Positions 20,341-31,597 of a stretch of DNA of 64,000 nucleotides are shown here, in pieces. The translations under genes and the position numbers were made by a program. The stretch is from Symbiodinium natans. Lineage: Eukaryota; Sar; Dinophyceae; Suessiales; Symbiodiniaceae. The stretch covers positions 552,922-616,921 of the forward strand of contig CAJNDS010001802.1 in NCBI GenBank assembly GCA_905221605.1. The letters are read 5' to 3'. Within the stretch, counting starts at the first letter, position 1. Each line of letters starts with the position of its first letter. The notes under the pieces were generated by a model that saw nothing but the letters and a program-made list of their open reading frames with translations, had not been told where the DNA came from and ran no database searches.

Positions 20341-23300
20341 ATGGCGTCGCCAAAGAAGCCGAGCCTGAAGTCGCTGATTGCAAAGGGGGAGCTGTTGATC
20401 GCGCCTGGCATCTTCGCCCCTTGCGTTGCAGGGTCTAGGGTTTAGAGTTCTTCAGAGGATCATGTGTAGTTGGGATAGTAACCGGATAGTAGATATATAT
20501 ATATATAAGCTAAGCAGCAAGCACACATAAATTGGCTGAGTCGCCTTAGTTGGAAACCTCTAGCCCTACTGAAAAGTGAGCGGTCAAGGTTTTACAGAGC
20601 TTTTAGCATTTGCGACCTGGGCATTTTCGGCTTTAGGATTTAGAACTCCTTTTTGCTGTTGGGTGTTGGAGCTTTCAGGGTTTGGGGCTTCAGTGCACTC
20701 AGGGCTTAGGGTTTCGGATTTGAGAGCGTTCTCTGAGGATGGCATCTCCGCCAGGGTGGCCGAGCAGGTGGCCTGAAACGACTGCTCTTGCACCCTAAAC
20801 CCTAAACCCTAAACCCTAAACCCTAAACCCTAAACCCTTCAGTCGTCCTTGAACCTCCTGCGCAGGTCGGCTTCAAAGCGTTGTACATGACAGGCCCTTG
20901 CCAGCAGCATTGGGTTGCGTGCTTGGGGGTAGGGTGGTCTTCGGCTGGGGTGTGTAGGGTTTGGAACGTGGAGAAAGCGTCAGGAACAGGGAGCACACCC
21001 AACGAGGTGTAAGCTTTCAAGGTTCATATAGAGCTACAAAAGCTCAAGGTCAAACCCCGGCCCCAACCCCTAACCCTGGCAGTAGTGCTCGCCTGGAATC
21101 CCCCTTGCCCGAACAATTTTCTCCTCAGGACGATGATTATGAGGCGAGGTCATGAATCAATAGTCCACATGAGGCTGCTGACAATGCAGGAGCCTGAATA
21201 TCTTCCAGTATTTTCCCCTTAGAAACGCTGCATTGTGAGAAAAGCCACTCCAAAGTCCTGTTCTCATTGAATGGGGGGGCCCTTTTGTAAAGCGGGCTGC
21301 CGGAGTTCAGGCTGCAAGGTCTCATCAGAGGGCCAAAGCTGAGATCAACCCCCCCATGTAGCTGAGATTTGCACTAGCTGTTGACTCTTTTACCCTTTTG
21401 GCTCGCGGCCTTGCTGGGTGTTTGTACCTACGCTCATCCCAAGATTACAATCCCTCGAATCCTAGAGGTACCCCAAACCCCAAAACCGTAACTTCCTCAA
21501 CCCTAGACTGCACTAAAGCCCTGCCTCAGGCTTTGGGACTGTGGGCAGCCACTTGGGCTTGCCAGATGCTGGTCTTGCCTCATACCGCGACATGGTGGAG
21601 AGGGTCTGCCGGTGGCATGGGGGAAGAGTCTTTAAGGCTTCCGGGGTTCAGGGGTTTGAGGCTTTAAGTTTGGGGTCTTGCGGGTTGGGCATGTCACAAG
21701 GAATCCAGTCAACCTTTCGTCATGGCCACAGGAAATGGAGCTACTATCAACCCTGCGCATTCCCGATACCCCTACCCAACACCCTAAACCCTGGGCGACG
21801 ACGCGAGGTGCGGACCCTTACCGCCCTGACGTCGGTTCCTGTGATTTGCGATGGGGACACAGGCTTTGGTGGCCTGCTCAATGCAACTCGACACGCATTT
21901 CGAGTAGCATCGCGGTTGAGGGCTCAGGGAGTTTAAGAATGCCCCACCGCTGGCTGAGCCCTCCAAACCTAGACGTATATTTTAAGGGTTTAGGGTTTAG
22001 GGTTTTGGGTTTATGGTTTATGGGGTTTAGGGTTTAGGGTCCAGGGTTTAGGGTTTAGGGCAACAGTTGCAAGAACAAGAGCTGCCTGGCATCAGCGTTT
22101 TGCTGACCATCTTTCAATGTCCGCGCACGACGACCCAAAGCGGCAAGCACGTCTTGGGGTTTACTGTATGGCATGTACTCTATGACTACACATCGAAGTG
22201 CTTGATGTTTGATGCTGCATGCCAATTTGTGCGTAGTTGGTTCTGATACCCAGGTGGCCCACACAGTCAGGGGATATGTGCCTACGCTGCAAGATGAACT
22301 ATAGTTGTTGGCTGGCGCCGCCGGTTCTGACATCTGAGCTGAAGGAAGAGGGCAAGGGGGCGCTAGGCTGAAAACGTGTACGATGACCGAGTTATTAGGC
22401 AATAGAATCACCTGCGTGAGCAGATATTGAAATGCAGACGAACAAAACCAAGCCGAGAAGCCACATTATTGGGAAGCTTGCAAAGTTGAGGCCTTGGTAC
22501 TTGCGAAGCCTATGAATCCTTAACCGTAAGCTCTCGACCCTGATCAAAGGAAGAAGCGGGTGCAAGCGCCATCCAGCTGGAGGACGCCCCGCCCCGACCC
22601 CGTCAAGGATTCGGCTAGCCCACCGCTTTCGGGGGAAGGGGCCCAGGGTCGAAGATCTTCAATGGGAGCCCCCCTACCTATGCAGAGCTTCCGCTGTAAA
22701 CTAGGAAGAAACCCTGAGTCGCAGCTGGAGGACCAGGAGTTCCCCAAGAAGTGCGGTCACACACCCGGGCGCAAGGCCAAGAGAACCCGGGACATTCGTC
22801 AATGGGCGGGTTCAGGGCTTTAGGGTTTAGGGTCTTCAAGATGTTTCAAGACGACCCAGCAGGTGCCAGAAAAACCTTCAAACTCAAAGGCCCAAACCCC
22901 GAAACCCTGGATCGCAAGTGATGGCTGATAATTACTCGGAGGAGGTAGAGCAACAAGGTTTACATTCTCAATTTGGGCTTGTAAAGATGTTCTTCAGCTT
23001 CAGTGGCTCTTTGTAGAGTGGGGCCTACGTGCTTAGAACAGGGCTTACTGGAGTTCGGCATTGCAAGTTCCAACTCTTGTCCGCAAATAAACCCTAAGCC
23101 CTAAACCCTAAACCCTAAACCCATAAAGGTATCGAGAGGCCTTCAAGTACGGCAGGTGATCCCCTTCGAGCAGGCCGTGGCCAAGATTCGTGTGGCGTCA
23201 GAGGCCACCCCATGCATGTCTGGCTAGGGTTTACGGTTTAGGGTTCAGGGTTTAGGGTTCCGCTTTTGGGTTTGAGAGGACTAAGCGTCTCGGAGGGCAA

Positions 23301-26300
23301 CCACGAAAGTCGAGCACTGGCAGCGCTGAGCTGGCAGAGCTCCAGAGTATCAACAAGAGATCAGCCATGGGCTTGTAGAGCCACAAGAATGCAGGAGTTC
23401 ACACTATTGTCCTAGCGGACATATGACATATCTACAATATTCAATTTACAGATGGCTCCATCTATCTATCCTGCTTGTAGTCCTATGTCCTGTCTCGCTG
23501 TCCGTCTGTCTCTCCATCTATGTCTCTGTGTGCCTCTCTCGACATGTATGTTTAAGGTCTGTATATCTGGTCAGTATATATATATACATATATATATATA
23601 TATACATACAGAAATCTGTATGTATGTAGATATATATATATGTATATATATATATATGTATGTATATATCTATAACGCATAGTTCACCCCCCCCCCACCA
23701 TACGTACGGACGTACGTACGTACATACATACATACATAAATACATTCATACACACATTTGTGTGTATATATATATATATGTATTTGTGTACTTGAATGAA
23801 TGAGAGCGTTTTCTGTTTTGAGGGCAAAAAAAGTTCGCCCAGCGAGGCGCGGAAATCCCCAGACTTCCTGATCGTGGCGCGGACGGATGCGCGCACCAAC
23901 CTCGGACCGGGTTCAGGGTTCAGGGTTCAGGGGATTTGGGCTCAGGGTTTATGGTGTTTCGTCGAACGACTGCCTTCCCAAAATCCTCGCAGTGAATGAA
24001 GGCACTACGTCAACCCCAAACCCTAGACCCTCAACCCTAACGGAACAAGAAGCACAAAGCCTGAGAGTAGTTTCAAAGCAGTCCCTTGGTTTGACCCTGC
24101 TCGGCTTCTGGACTCCTGAGCGCCAAACCTCTACACTCCCTGAAGCCCGACAAACCATACCCCTAAACCCTAAACTCCCTAAACCCTAAACCCCAAAACC
24201 CTAAACCCTAGACCCCAAACCCTAAACCCTAAACCCCAAAACCCTAGACCCCAAAGCGTGCAGCATGACGGCGAGGACTCGAGGAGGCCATCCGCCGCGC
24301 GAAGGCGTTCGCGGAGGAGCCGTGCTTCTCAAGGTTTGGGGGAGGCTTCGGGCTCTACTTGGGTTTAGGGTTTAGGGTTTAGGGTTTCGGGTTTAGTTTA
24401 GGGTTTAGGGTTAGGGTTTAGGGTAGTCCAGTGGTGCCCTTTTGCCATTTTTTGGTTCCAGATTCCCTTATAACAAAAAGGGTACCCTCATATATGTATG
24501 ATTACTGGGCTACCAAGGCTACAGAGTTCTTTCATTCTAGAGGTTTCTATTGGGTTGTCAGGGCTCTAATTTTTCTTCAGGTTGATTGCTCAGATTTCAT
24601 GGAGGGACCTTCTGAAAGGGTACGATGCGGCTGAAGAGACAATTTCCAGGCATGATTCTAAACTTTTAACCTTGTAAACTGAGAATTCAGCCTTAAACAA
24701 CCCTAAGCCGTTCCTGCAACATTCCGAGTTCCAATCTTCTGTGGTTTGTTTGTTGCATGTCTACTTTAATTTCAGAACCGCAACCCCCCTAACCCTCTTA
24801 AAACCAAAAGCCCTTCATGATCCTCTTACTTCAACCCTTAATTGTTAAATTGAACCCTCAACACCCCCCCCCCCCCCCCCCCCCCCCCCCTACAAAAAAA
24901 GGGGGCGCTTAAAACCCTCAAAGCCCCAAACACCCCAAAGCCCGCCCCTGAACTACTATTTGCTTAAGAACCCCAAAAGGGTGAACATAATAATCCTTAT
25001 ATTGCCCTTAATAAGGAAGCACTTTTCTTTTTTTTGGGGGGGGGGGGGCTTTTAAGCAATTAGTAGTTATAAGACCCTGTCCATACTCAGGCCGGAGCCG
25101 ACATCCTCTTCGTCGAGGCGCCGGAGTCTGAGGCGCGGGACCTCTCCACATGCTGACAAGATGTGGGGTTGAGGGTTTAGGGTTTAGGGTTTAGGGTTTA
25201 GGGTTTAGGGTTCAGGGCTGGGGACAACACACAAACGCCCAGGCACACAAGAAAAACACAACAGTCTTTGCGGCGGGAGGGCGGGGCAAAGTTCTGAGAC
25301 AAACAAGCAGAAGCTGTTGGCGGACCAATTGGAAAGCTTGAGGGTCAACTCTCGAACGTGCAGCACAACATGTGCAACATGCGTGGTCACAAAGACATGC
25401 AGAGTAGGACAAGCAGGTGACTCAAATGCACACCTATAGACACCGAGCCCGGTACGTAGTTTGCTTTCAACACCTGGAATATGGCCTCGTCAACAAGTGG
25501 AAATTGTGCCGTGGGTGCTCAAAGGGCATTCTGCTTAATCATGTTTTTTGGTGAGGGTTTGCTATACTATGTTGGAGTCTATGCTCCAGCCTCGCGGCAA
25601 AAGCCCCAATGCCTGACAGCGCAGCCGCAGAACCCCGCGATGCAGGCGGAGATGAAGCAGATTTGTGATGCACTGGCGCCCACTGGCAAGGCAATGCTGG
25701 TCAATGCTGTTGAAGGCCCAGCGGCTTTAAACCCGAAGCCTAAACCCTAAACCCTAAGCCCCAGCCCTAAACTCTAAACCTGAACCTTGTCAACCCTGAC
25801 CTTGAGCTGATCTGTCGCATGGGGGGGGATCCTAAACATGAGGCTCCGGACTTAACAAGGTAAGCTGAAAAGGTCCACCCTCTGCAGCTGAGGGTCCCTT
25901 AATAGAGATCCCGTTTAGGAGTTTTTGTAGGAAGGTACTTGGGGAAATACGCAAACCCGTCTACCAAGAAGGCTCATGCTGATGAGTGCTCCTGAGGCTA
26001 AAGGCAGGTTGGCATCTTGAGATCATAGAAGACCTTGAGCCGATATCCATCCGCAACAAGCTCCACCGTGCCCTAGACTGGTAATATGGGGGCCTGAAGA
26101 ATTAGAATAGGGTTTTGGGAGTGTTATTCTAGCATAACTACAAAGGGGCCATAAGGGAATATGATTCGCATTTGTTCTGACCCCTGTATTAGCTGTAGTG
26201 ACTTGGCACAGAGACGTCAGGCGGAAAGACCCCCGTGCTGCCACGGCAGAGATACATCGAGCACCTCGGATAGACAGGACACCTGGAAGGTCCCCTATTC

Positions 26301-26543
26301 TGGGGTATGGTATGTATTCAACCGATGGTTGTTTTGCCTTACAATGGTTGTTTTTGGGTTACAGGGTTGTCTTTGAAGCCCGTCATTGTTGCCTGGCTGG
26401 CATGTTCATGGGATACGTGCAGCACCCCGCCAGACCACGAACCTTGCACCTCCAAAGTCGTATCTGAGGCTGGGATACCAGGTTGCAATTTATCCTGCGA
26501 CGGGCTTTCTGGCCATGGGGAAAGTCTTGGAGAAAGTCTACAG
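20341..26543 (+). CDS. isocitrate lyase / PEP mutase superfamily enzyme, spliced
   Basis: ATG at 20341 gives KPSLKSLIAKGELLIAPGIF. Exons, ordered by homology: 20341 to about 20427; 20738-20767 (DGISARVAEQ); 20866-20893 (VGFKALYMTG); 21530-21603 (LGLPDAGLASYRDMVER); 21808 to about 21927 (VPVICDGDTGFGGLLN); near 22561 (GASAIQLED) and 22722-22775 (EFPKKCGHTPGRK); 23156-23203 (VIPFEQAVAKIR); 23847-23909 (KSPDFLIVARTDAR); 24276-24316 (GLEEAIRRAKAFAE); 25091-25132 (AGADILFVEAPES); 25646-25715 (MKQICDALAP); 26221 to about 26265 (GKTPVLP); about 26458-26543 (VAIYPATGFLAMGKVLEKVY). The metal-binding DGDTGFG and the catalytic-loop KKCGH point to an isocitrate/methylisocitrate lyase or oxaloacetate hydrolase type rather than a true PEP mutase. 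TIM-barrel, C-C bond lyase; substrate not predictable. Donors include GC and GA. The joins near 21920, 22570 and 26260, and the C-terminus, are unresolved. Confidence 0.9.
20768..20865 (+). other. telomere-repeat intron in the lyase gene
   Basis: A 98-nt GT-AG intron between RVAEQ and VGFKALY, fixed by family homology on both sides. About half of it (20793-20838) is perfect CCCTAAA. Confidence 0.85.
22574..22733 (+). repeat. 12-bp direct repeat bracketing an intron of the lyase gene
   Basis: CAGCTGGAGGAC, coding QLED, occurs at 22574-22585 and again at 22722-22733, 148 bp apart. Only one copy is needed for the conserved protein. Confidence 0.75.
23440..23790. repeat. microsatellite region: (TCTA/TCTG)n, (TA)n, (CATA/GTAC)n
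   Basis: ctatctatc and gtctgtctc blocks, then TA-rich tracts at 23573-23672 and 23768-23782, a poly-C run at 23689-23698, and CGTA/CATA repeats at 23700-23750. It lies inside an intron of the lyase gene (between exons ending 23203 and starting 23847). Confidence 0.85.
24863..24890. repeat. poly-C tract
   Basis: About 28 consecutive C in the large lyase-gene intron 24317-25090. Confidence 0.95.
24953..25072. mobile_element. MITE-like element, family F6 copy 2
   Basis: Ends ACTACTATTTGCTTAAG and CTTTTAAGCAATTAGTAGT are inverted. The inner arms aaccccaaaa and tttggggggg also pair. It lies in the lyase-gene intron 24317-25090. Confidence 0.65.
25164..25218. repeat. interstitial telomere array (TTTAGGG)n
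   Basis: About seven units in + orientation in the lyase-gene intron that follows the exon ending at 25132. Confidence 0.9.
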
Positions 26544-26656
26544 GTCGGCTCATGCCTGTTTGTTGAAGCTAGTGCTCTTAATTTTCGCGCAGACCTGCCA
26601 GGACTTTGCGTGATGAGGGTGCCTCAGCTGCATTGACGGGCGCGAGAGCAGCAAGC

Positions 26657-27144
26657 AGGATGATGGCGATTGTCATGATGGTGGCGAAGAATGTGATGGT
26701 GATGCTGCTGCTGACATCACTACCCTCACGATCATGATCATGATGACGGTCATACCTGTCGTCGTCATCATCATCCTAACCGACGTTGTCACCATCAATG
26801 TCGTCGTCATCGTCATGCTCAGCATTATCATCATCGCCACCATCACCAGCACTATCACCGCCACCATCGCCGTCATCGTCATCGCAATCATCATCAAGAC
26901 AAAATCATTACAATCAGCATCGTCGTCATCAAATCAGTCGTAGTCGTTTCCTTCATCTTCAGGACTATCATCGTCATTCTCTTTCATATCGTCATGAGTC
27001 ATGATGTTGATGGTCATGACCACCACCAACACCATCATCATTATCGCCATCCACTGCGGCGGCAGTGGCAAACACGGCGGGAGAAGCGGCAGCAGCGGCG
27101 GCGGCGGCAGCAATCACCACTACCACTTGCACCAGCGCCAGCGC

Positions 27145-27176
<32 letters not shown>

Positions 27177-27287
27177 CCAGTACCTATTCGTCATCGTCAT
27201 CATCATGAATACCATGAGAAGCATCATCACCAGCAAAATCATCATCATTATCTTTCTCAACCTCATCCCTATCCTCATCTTCATCCT
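26657..27287. repeat. long imperfect ATC/GTC/CAC trinucleotide repeat
   Basis: About 630 bases dominated by atc, gtc, cat, cac and gcc triplets, including an uninterrupted (CAT)n stretch near 27146-27172. All frames give simple Ile/Val, Ser/His or Asp-rich proteins. Just to the right the minus strand reads GFLARMVIDISRNSVRYML, which could be a small minus exon but is unsupported. Confidence 0.85.
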
Positions 27288-27299
27288 TCCTTATCGTCC

Positions 27300-28000
27300 T
27301 CGTGAATGCCATCAGCTTGATCAGCATGTAGCGCACGCTGTTCCTTGAGATGTCGATGACCATGCGCGCGAGGAAGCCTCATTGAAGCTTAGCGTGCCCG
27401 ATGTCCACGGCACAGTTCAGATTCTATACTTCCCCCTAGATCCTGGACACCCCGAAACGACTTTCTCAACTCTCAAACGTCAAACTCCTGAACTCTAGCA
27501 GACACGAGCAAGTCTGGAGGATCCTCCCATTCTTGTCAAAGTGACCTGGCCAACTTTCGCGGCTTCTGTGTGACGATGGGCTTCCAAAGCGTTTGGGATT
27601 TCGCTGCTTGGCCCAGAGCAGGCAGCACCGGGGCTTGGATTGGTGTTAAGGTTCATGGGCCTTCCGTAGCTTTCGGGGCCTGGGAGTTTGGGGGTGAGAA
27701 AGCTAGGGCTTTCCTTGGGGTCTCTAAGAGTAAGAGGGTTCAGGGAAGCGAGTGCAGCGCACAGGCTTCGCTTTTAAGCTTCAGGAAGAAGCATTACTCA
27801 TACGTTTGCAGCGGCGGCTCATGGCCCGACTAGCTTTGAAAACCTGTCACCCCAAACCCTAACTAAACCCTAAACCCCAAACCCTAAACCCTAAACCCTA
27901 ACCCCTAAACCCTAAACCCTACTGCTTAAGGACAAAGAGCACGCAGATCTGGAGGAGGCGGCGCCTCGACGCGACTAAAGAGAAGCTTCCCACCCCGGTG
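27300..28000. other. downstream of the lyase gene; possible last exon, otherwise nothing firm
   Basis: A + strand frame at 27570-27833 is built on degenerate GTTTGGGG-type repeats. After a CCCTAAA cluster, a cttaag acceptor (27928) precedes DKEHADLEEAAPRRD and a stop, or another open register. Either could be the lyase C-terminus; phase does not decide. Confidence 0.3.
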
Positions 28001-28003
28001 AAC

Positions 28004-28220
28004 ATATGGGGGCTTTCCGAAGGGGTTTAGGGTTTGGGGTTTAGGGTTTAGAGTTTAGGGTTTCGGGTTTGGGGTTTAGGGTTTAGAGTTTAGCGTTTGG
28101 GGTTTAGAGTTTCGGGTTTGGGGTTTAGGGTTTTCCGAAAGTAGGGGGTACCTTCTTAGGGTCCTTATGATAAGGGCATCCTACCATTTGGGAATCATAT
28201 TAGGGTCCGTTATTTTCGCA
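28004..28220. mobile_element. family F5 inverted-repeat element interrupted by telomere-like repeats
   Basis: Left part atgggggctttccgaag, then 28023-28136 of TTTAGGG with GTTTGGGG and TTTAGAG variants, then ttttccgaaagtaggggg and an F5-type interior (ggtccttatgataagggcatcctaccatttggg). Other F5 copies are at 37214, 45839, 51029 and 54849. Confidence 0.45.
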
Positions 28221-28249
28221 CAAAACAAACATGTATCTATATCGCAACT

Positions 28250-28361
28250 GGCTGCAGCACCCGGTAAATTGCAGCTGGGTAAAGGCAACTTGGAAACGAA
28301 ATTGCGCACCGTGAGAGATTTTTGTGATGTGCTGTCGTCGTGGTTCTTCGGTCAGGCATAA
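28250..28361 (+). CDS. candidate last exon, unknown product
   Basis: After a ctggctgcag acceptor the frame reads PGKLQLGKGNLETKLRTVRD then FCDVLSSWFFGQA to TAA. No family recognised. Confidence 0.35.
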
Positions 28362-30925
28362 GAAGCATAGCCAGCAATCACAAAGTCCCTTTAGTATTAC
28401 CCCAAGCATACTTTTTGTACATGCACCCTACCCAAACCCAAGCCTAGCAGAAAACCCACGTAGTTCACCCAGGGCTCGTAGCATGTAACCTTCACGACCC
28501 CGTCCCGAAGATCGCTTAAGCCTCAGCCGCCGGGAGATCCCCAAAACCATTGGTACGCCCAAGGATTCAGGGTTTAGGGTTTAGGGTTTAGGGTTTAGTG
28601 TTTAGGGTAACCCCTTTGACGCTCTCAAATGAAATGCCCCACAAACAAAGCCTCCAAACCCTTCGAGCCCAACACATCTGACACACCCCAAGGGTCATGG
28701 CTTCGAACCCTTAGTCGGTGATAACTTCAGCAGGTTCCCCCTCAGAAGAAGCCGAAGACGGCTCCTTGGCCTCGAAGGGCCTTTTGCCTGAGGGGACGAA
28801 CTGAGTGGGCTCTTTTCTTCGACATTCTTGAAGATCCGTCAAACGAAGGGGGATGTTGGGAATCTTCCAGCTCCACACAACGGTTCTAACCCTGGTATGT
28901 CTCCAGTTTTGTCGTGGCAGTGGGCAGTGGCCGTATTCTGTCCTTGTGAGTGTTTGGTTCCTATAGAGGACATCATGGAAAAGCTCTCTGCAAAAGCGGT
29001 GTCGCGTCGCAATCATGATGGCCCTGTAGGCCCTGTAGGCTTAGCGCTGACACGTCCGCCCTGCCCAACATCTGGGATCAAGATTGAAGTGCAGCCCGAA
29101 ACTCACGCTGGTCGCGTTAGACTTCGTTGGCGGTGTGCGAAGAGCACTTTTGCTTAGGGAAGGCTGGATGGCATTCCCTCCTTCGCGTGGCCATAGCTGA
29201 GGTGTGACAAGCCTCTGACAAGCGGCTGGAAGTGAGGGACGCGGACTCACGTGCGATTTTCAACAAAAGTGGCCCGATGTTCAGCGCTCGTGCTGCTAGA
29301 ATTCGGATTCTGGAGGATTCGAGTCGACCATATGCCATGCTGGGAGCGCAGTGCGTTTTTGGGGCAGTCTGAGTTGCTGAGCTGGGCCAGAAAGGATGCC
29401 ACCTTCAATTTTCACTCCGCCCGGAGTTCTGTCCGAGCGTGCCCCCCAAAAGAGAAAAGAGGCGTTGAGGGTGCTCCTTGGCTCAGGGATGCTGTGATCA
29501 CGGGCGCGGGGACAGCCTGAATCTACACGACTCCGCAAGTTTCAAGCCTGCCCTGCCAGGCAGACCTGCTGTCCGAAGCATCTCAGCTGCCCTTCATCGT
29601 CGGTGCTCTTTTCTACTCTCAACATGTCCTGTCCCGCTTCTCATTGCCCTTTCATTAAGTCCTGAGCTGTAGAAACTCCAGCCCTGCTCTACCTTGCGTG
29701 CCCCCGAAGGTACGCATGCCCCTGCTGTCACATCATCCGCCGCTTCGCAGCAGACAGGTTTTTGTGTTTGAGTTTGTAGGAGGCTTCTTATCGGAACTGC
29801 CCGGGTTGGACATTTAAGCTGCTGGGCTTGGAGGTTGAAGGCGCAGGGACCTTTAGTGTCGAGTGAGTTGTATAGTGATACTGTTGTCATTGGCGTACGT
29901 GTGCCCACGACACTCTCACAGCACTCTGCGTTGTCAGAAGCACATGTTCTTGTCAAGTCCTATATGCAATGTTGCACAGGCTTTTCCGACTGATGAAGGG
30001 TGAGTTCAATGCGCTGTTGCGGACGATGCTGATCAGTGTGATGAAGCAGGCCCAAACCACATTTAGTGTGCACGAAACGGCACCAGCATTTCCGAGGCTA
30101 GCCCAAGCCATGTCGTTTAGGGCTTCGCGATTTTCAGAGCATGCCCGCACTCCGTCTGCTACAATACCAAGCGCTATGCACACCCTTAGACGACGTTTCG
30201 CCAATGTAAGAACCACGAGTCGACTGTCATGTTGCACCTCTCGGAACAGCATAACGATGGCTTGATGAGGAGTCCTGTCGGTACATGGAGACGGTCTTCG
30301 CCAAGGGTACACGCTGTCAGCAGATGTACTTTGTTGACGGCCGCTTGGCTGCACCTGCACTTCCTGCCGGCTCCTTGCCAGGGAGAGATAAAATGCCCCT
30401 CAAGTCAGTGAAGCAAAAGCGATAATAGCCCCCCCCCCCTCAGTTCTTAGTTGAACTAAACAGATTCCTCGTGGCATTGGGTTCTGGGTTCAGGGTTTAC
30501 GGGTATCAGGTTCATAGAAAGTTGCTGTCAGGAGACCCACGCAAACTGATGGCGACGCCTTCAGCCCATAATTGGGGGACTCGTGGATAGTGGTAAACCC
30601 TGCAAGCCCTAAACCCCAGATGTTATGACTAGCACGCTCAAACCTATGACTAGGACTGGGTCTCAAGCTTTCTTTGTATCTCTCTTCATGTCGTGCGGGA
30701 CGGGGCACTTGAACCCCTGACCATGTGCCGACCCCTTATGTTTGTCGCAGCATTCTAAGCCCTGAAACCCTGAAGCCCCAAACTGCCCTAAACCCTATGA
30801 AGCCCTCAACCCGAAGCCCTGAACCCTGAAAACCCTAAAGCCCCTAAACACCCTAAAGCCCCTACTAACCCTAAAGCCCCCTAAAAACCCCTAAAGCCCC
30901 AAAAAAGCTCAAAAAAGCCCCCCTG
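28362..30925. other. no defendable gene; overlapping open frames on both strands
   Basis: Minus 28711-29016 ends SSASSEGEPAEVITD; plus 28828-29157 ends RVRLRWRCAKSTFA. They overlap, so at most one is real. At 29953-30360 a 135-codon minus frame and a 98-codon ATG-started + frame (29969-30265) are open over the same bases. Telomere-like units lie at 28565-28610 and 30775-30900. No motif is visible in any of these. Confidence 0.4.
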
Positions 30926-30930
30926 AAGAG

Positions 30931-31016
30931 GTCCGCGGCTGCTGTACAGCAAAGACACCGGACTGAAGAGTTGGCTCGCGATCTGTGGTGTGGACTTCGA
31001 GAAGCGGCTCGGCTCT
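30931..31016 (+). CDS. candidate internal exon, unknown product
   Basis: From a cctgaagag acceptor to a GTAAAG donor: PRLLYSKDTGLKSWLAICGV then DFEKRLGS. TTTAGGG-rich sequence follows from 31060. Confidence 0.4.
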
Positions 31017-31059
31017 GTAAAGCCCCCATAAGTATTTCCTTTGGTTTTTGGGGGGCTTT

Positions 31060-31230
31060 GGGGGTTTAGGGTTTAGGGCTAGGGTTTAGGGTTTAGGGGT
31101 TTTGGGGTTTTGGGGTTTAGGGGTTTAGGGTTTAGGGTTTAGGATTTAGGGGTTTAGGGTTTAAGGGGTTTAGGGTTCAGGGGTTCAGGGATTTAGGGTC
31201 TCAGGGTTTTTGGGTTTGAGAGGCAGCAAC
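31060..31230. repeat. degenerate telomere-like array (TTTAGGG, TTTAGGGG, GTTTTGGGG)
   Basis: Mixed 7- and 8-base units on the + strand; the complementary CCCTAAAGCC type lies at 30775-30905. The two flank the candidate exon 30931-31016. Confidence 0.85.
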
Positions 31231-31256
31231 GAGTCTGGTTGGCAACAGGGTTTAGG

Positions 31257-31320
31257 GTGAGCCGAACCCCGAACTTCACATTTGCCACATCTGCACGAGA
31301 GAGCGACAAGAGTAACCTAT
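31257..31320. repeat. dispersed 64-bp repeat, copy 1
   Basis: Starts gtgagccgaaccccgaa and ends gcgacaagagtaacctat. The near-identical copy is at 32901-32964. Both begin with GTGAG after an AG, as a 5' intron end would. Confidence 0.8.
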
Positions 31321-31396
31321 CTATCTATCTATCTATCTATACGCAAATTTATATATATATATATATACATATACAGATAGATATATATATATACAC

Positions 31397-31466
<70 letters not shown>

Positions 31467-31475
31467 GTGTATGAA
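31319..31475. repeat. compound microsatellite (CTAT)n (TA)n (GT)n
   Basis: ctatctatctatctat, then TA blocks, then tgtgtgtgtgtgtg, all uninterrupted by gene-like sequence. Confidence 0.95.
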
Positions 31476-31597
31476 GGGGACAGTACACCCGAGAACTAAG
31501 TAATTAAGGCTACTTTGTCAACCCCCGACATGGCTCAAGCCGTGAGCCTGCCTTGTTTAGCCTCAAGTTTCCAACTGTTCCAACCCCGCACTGCCGC

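Noticed and set aside
25809-25861. Exon-like piece ICRMGGDPKHEAPDLT with a GTAAGC donor in the lyase gene
   Set aside because: It looked convincing but does not fit family homology or phase; the real block here is GGKTPVLP at 26221. Kept as a warning that open frame plus a splice signal is weak evidence.
31530-31541. tggctcaag as a relic of the dinoflagellate spliced leader
   Set aside because: Only the last nine bases match and the upstream part does not; a similar ggctcaag at 17917 is equally weak.
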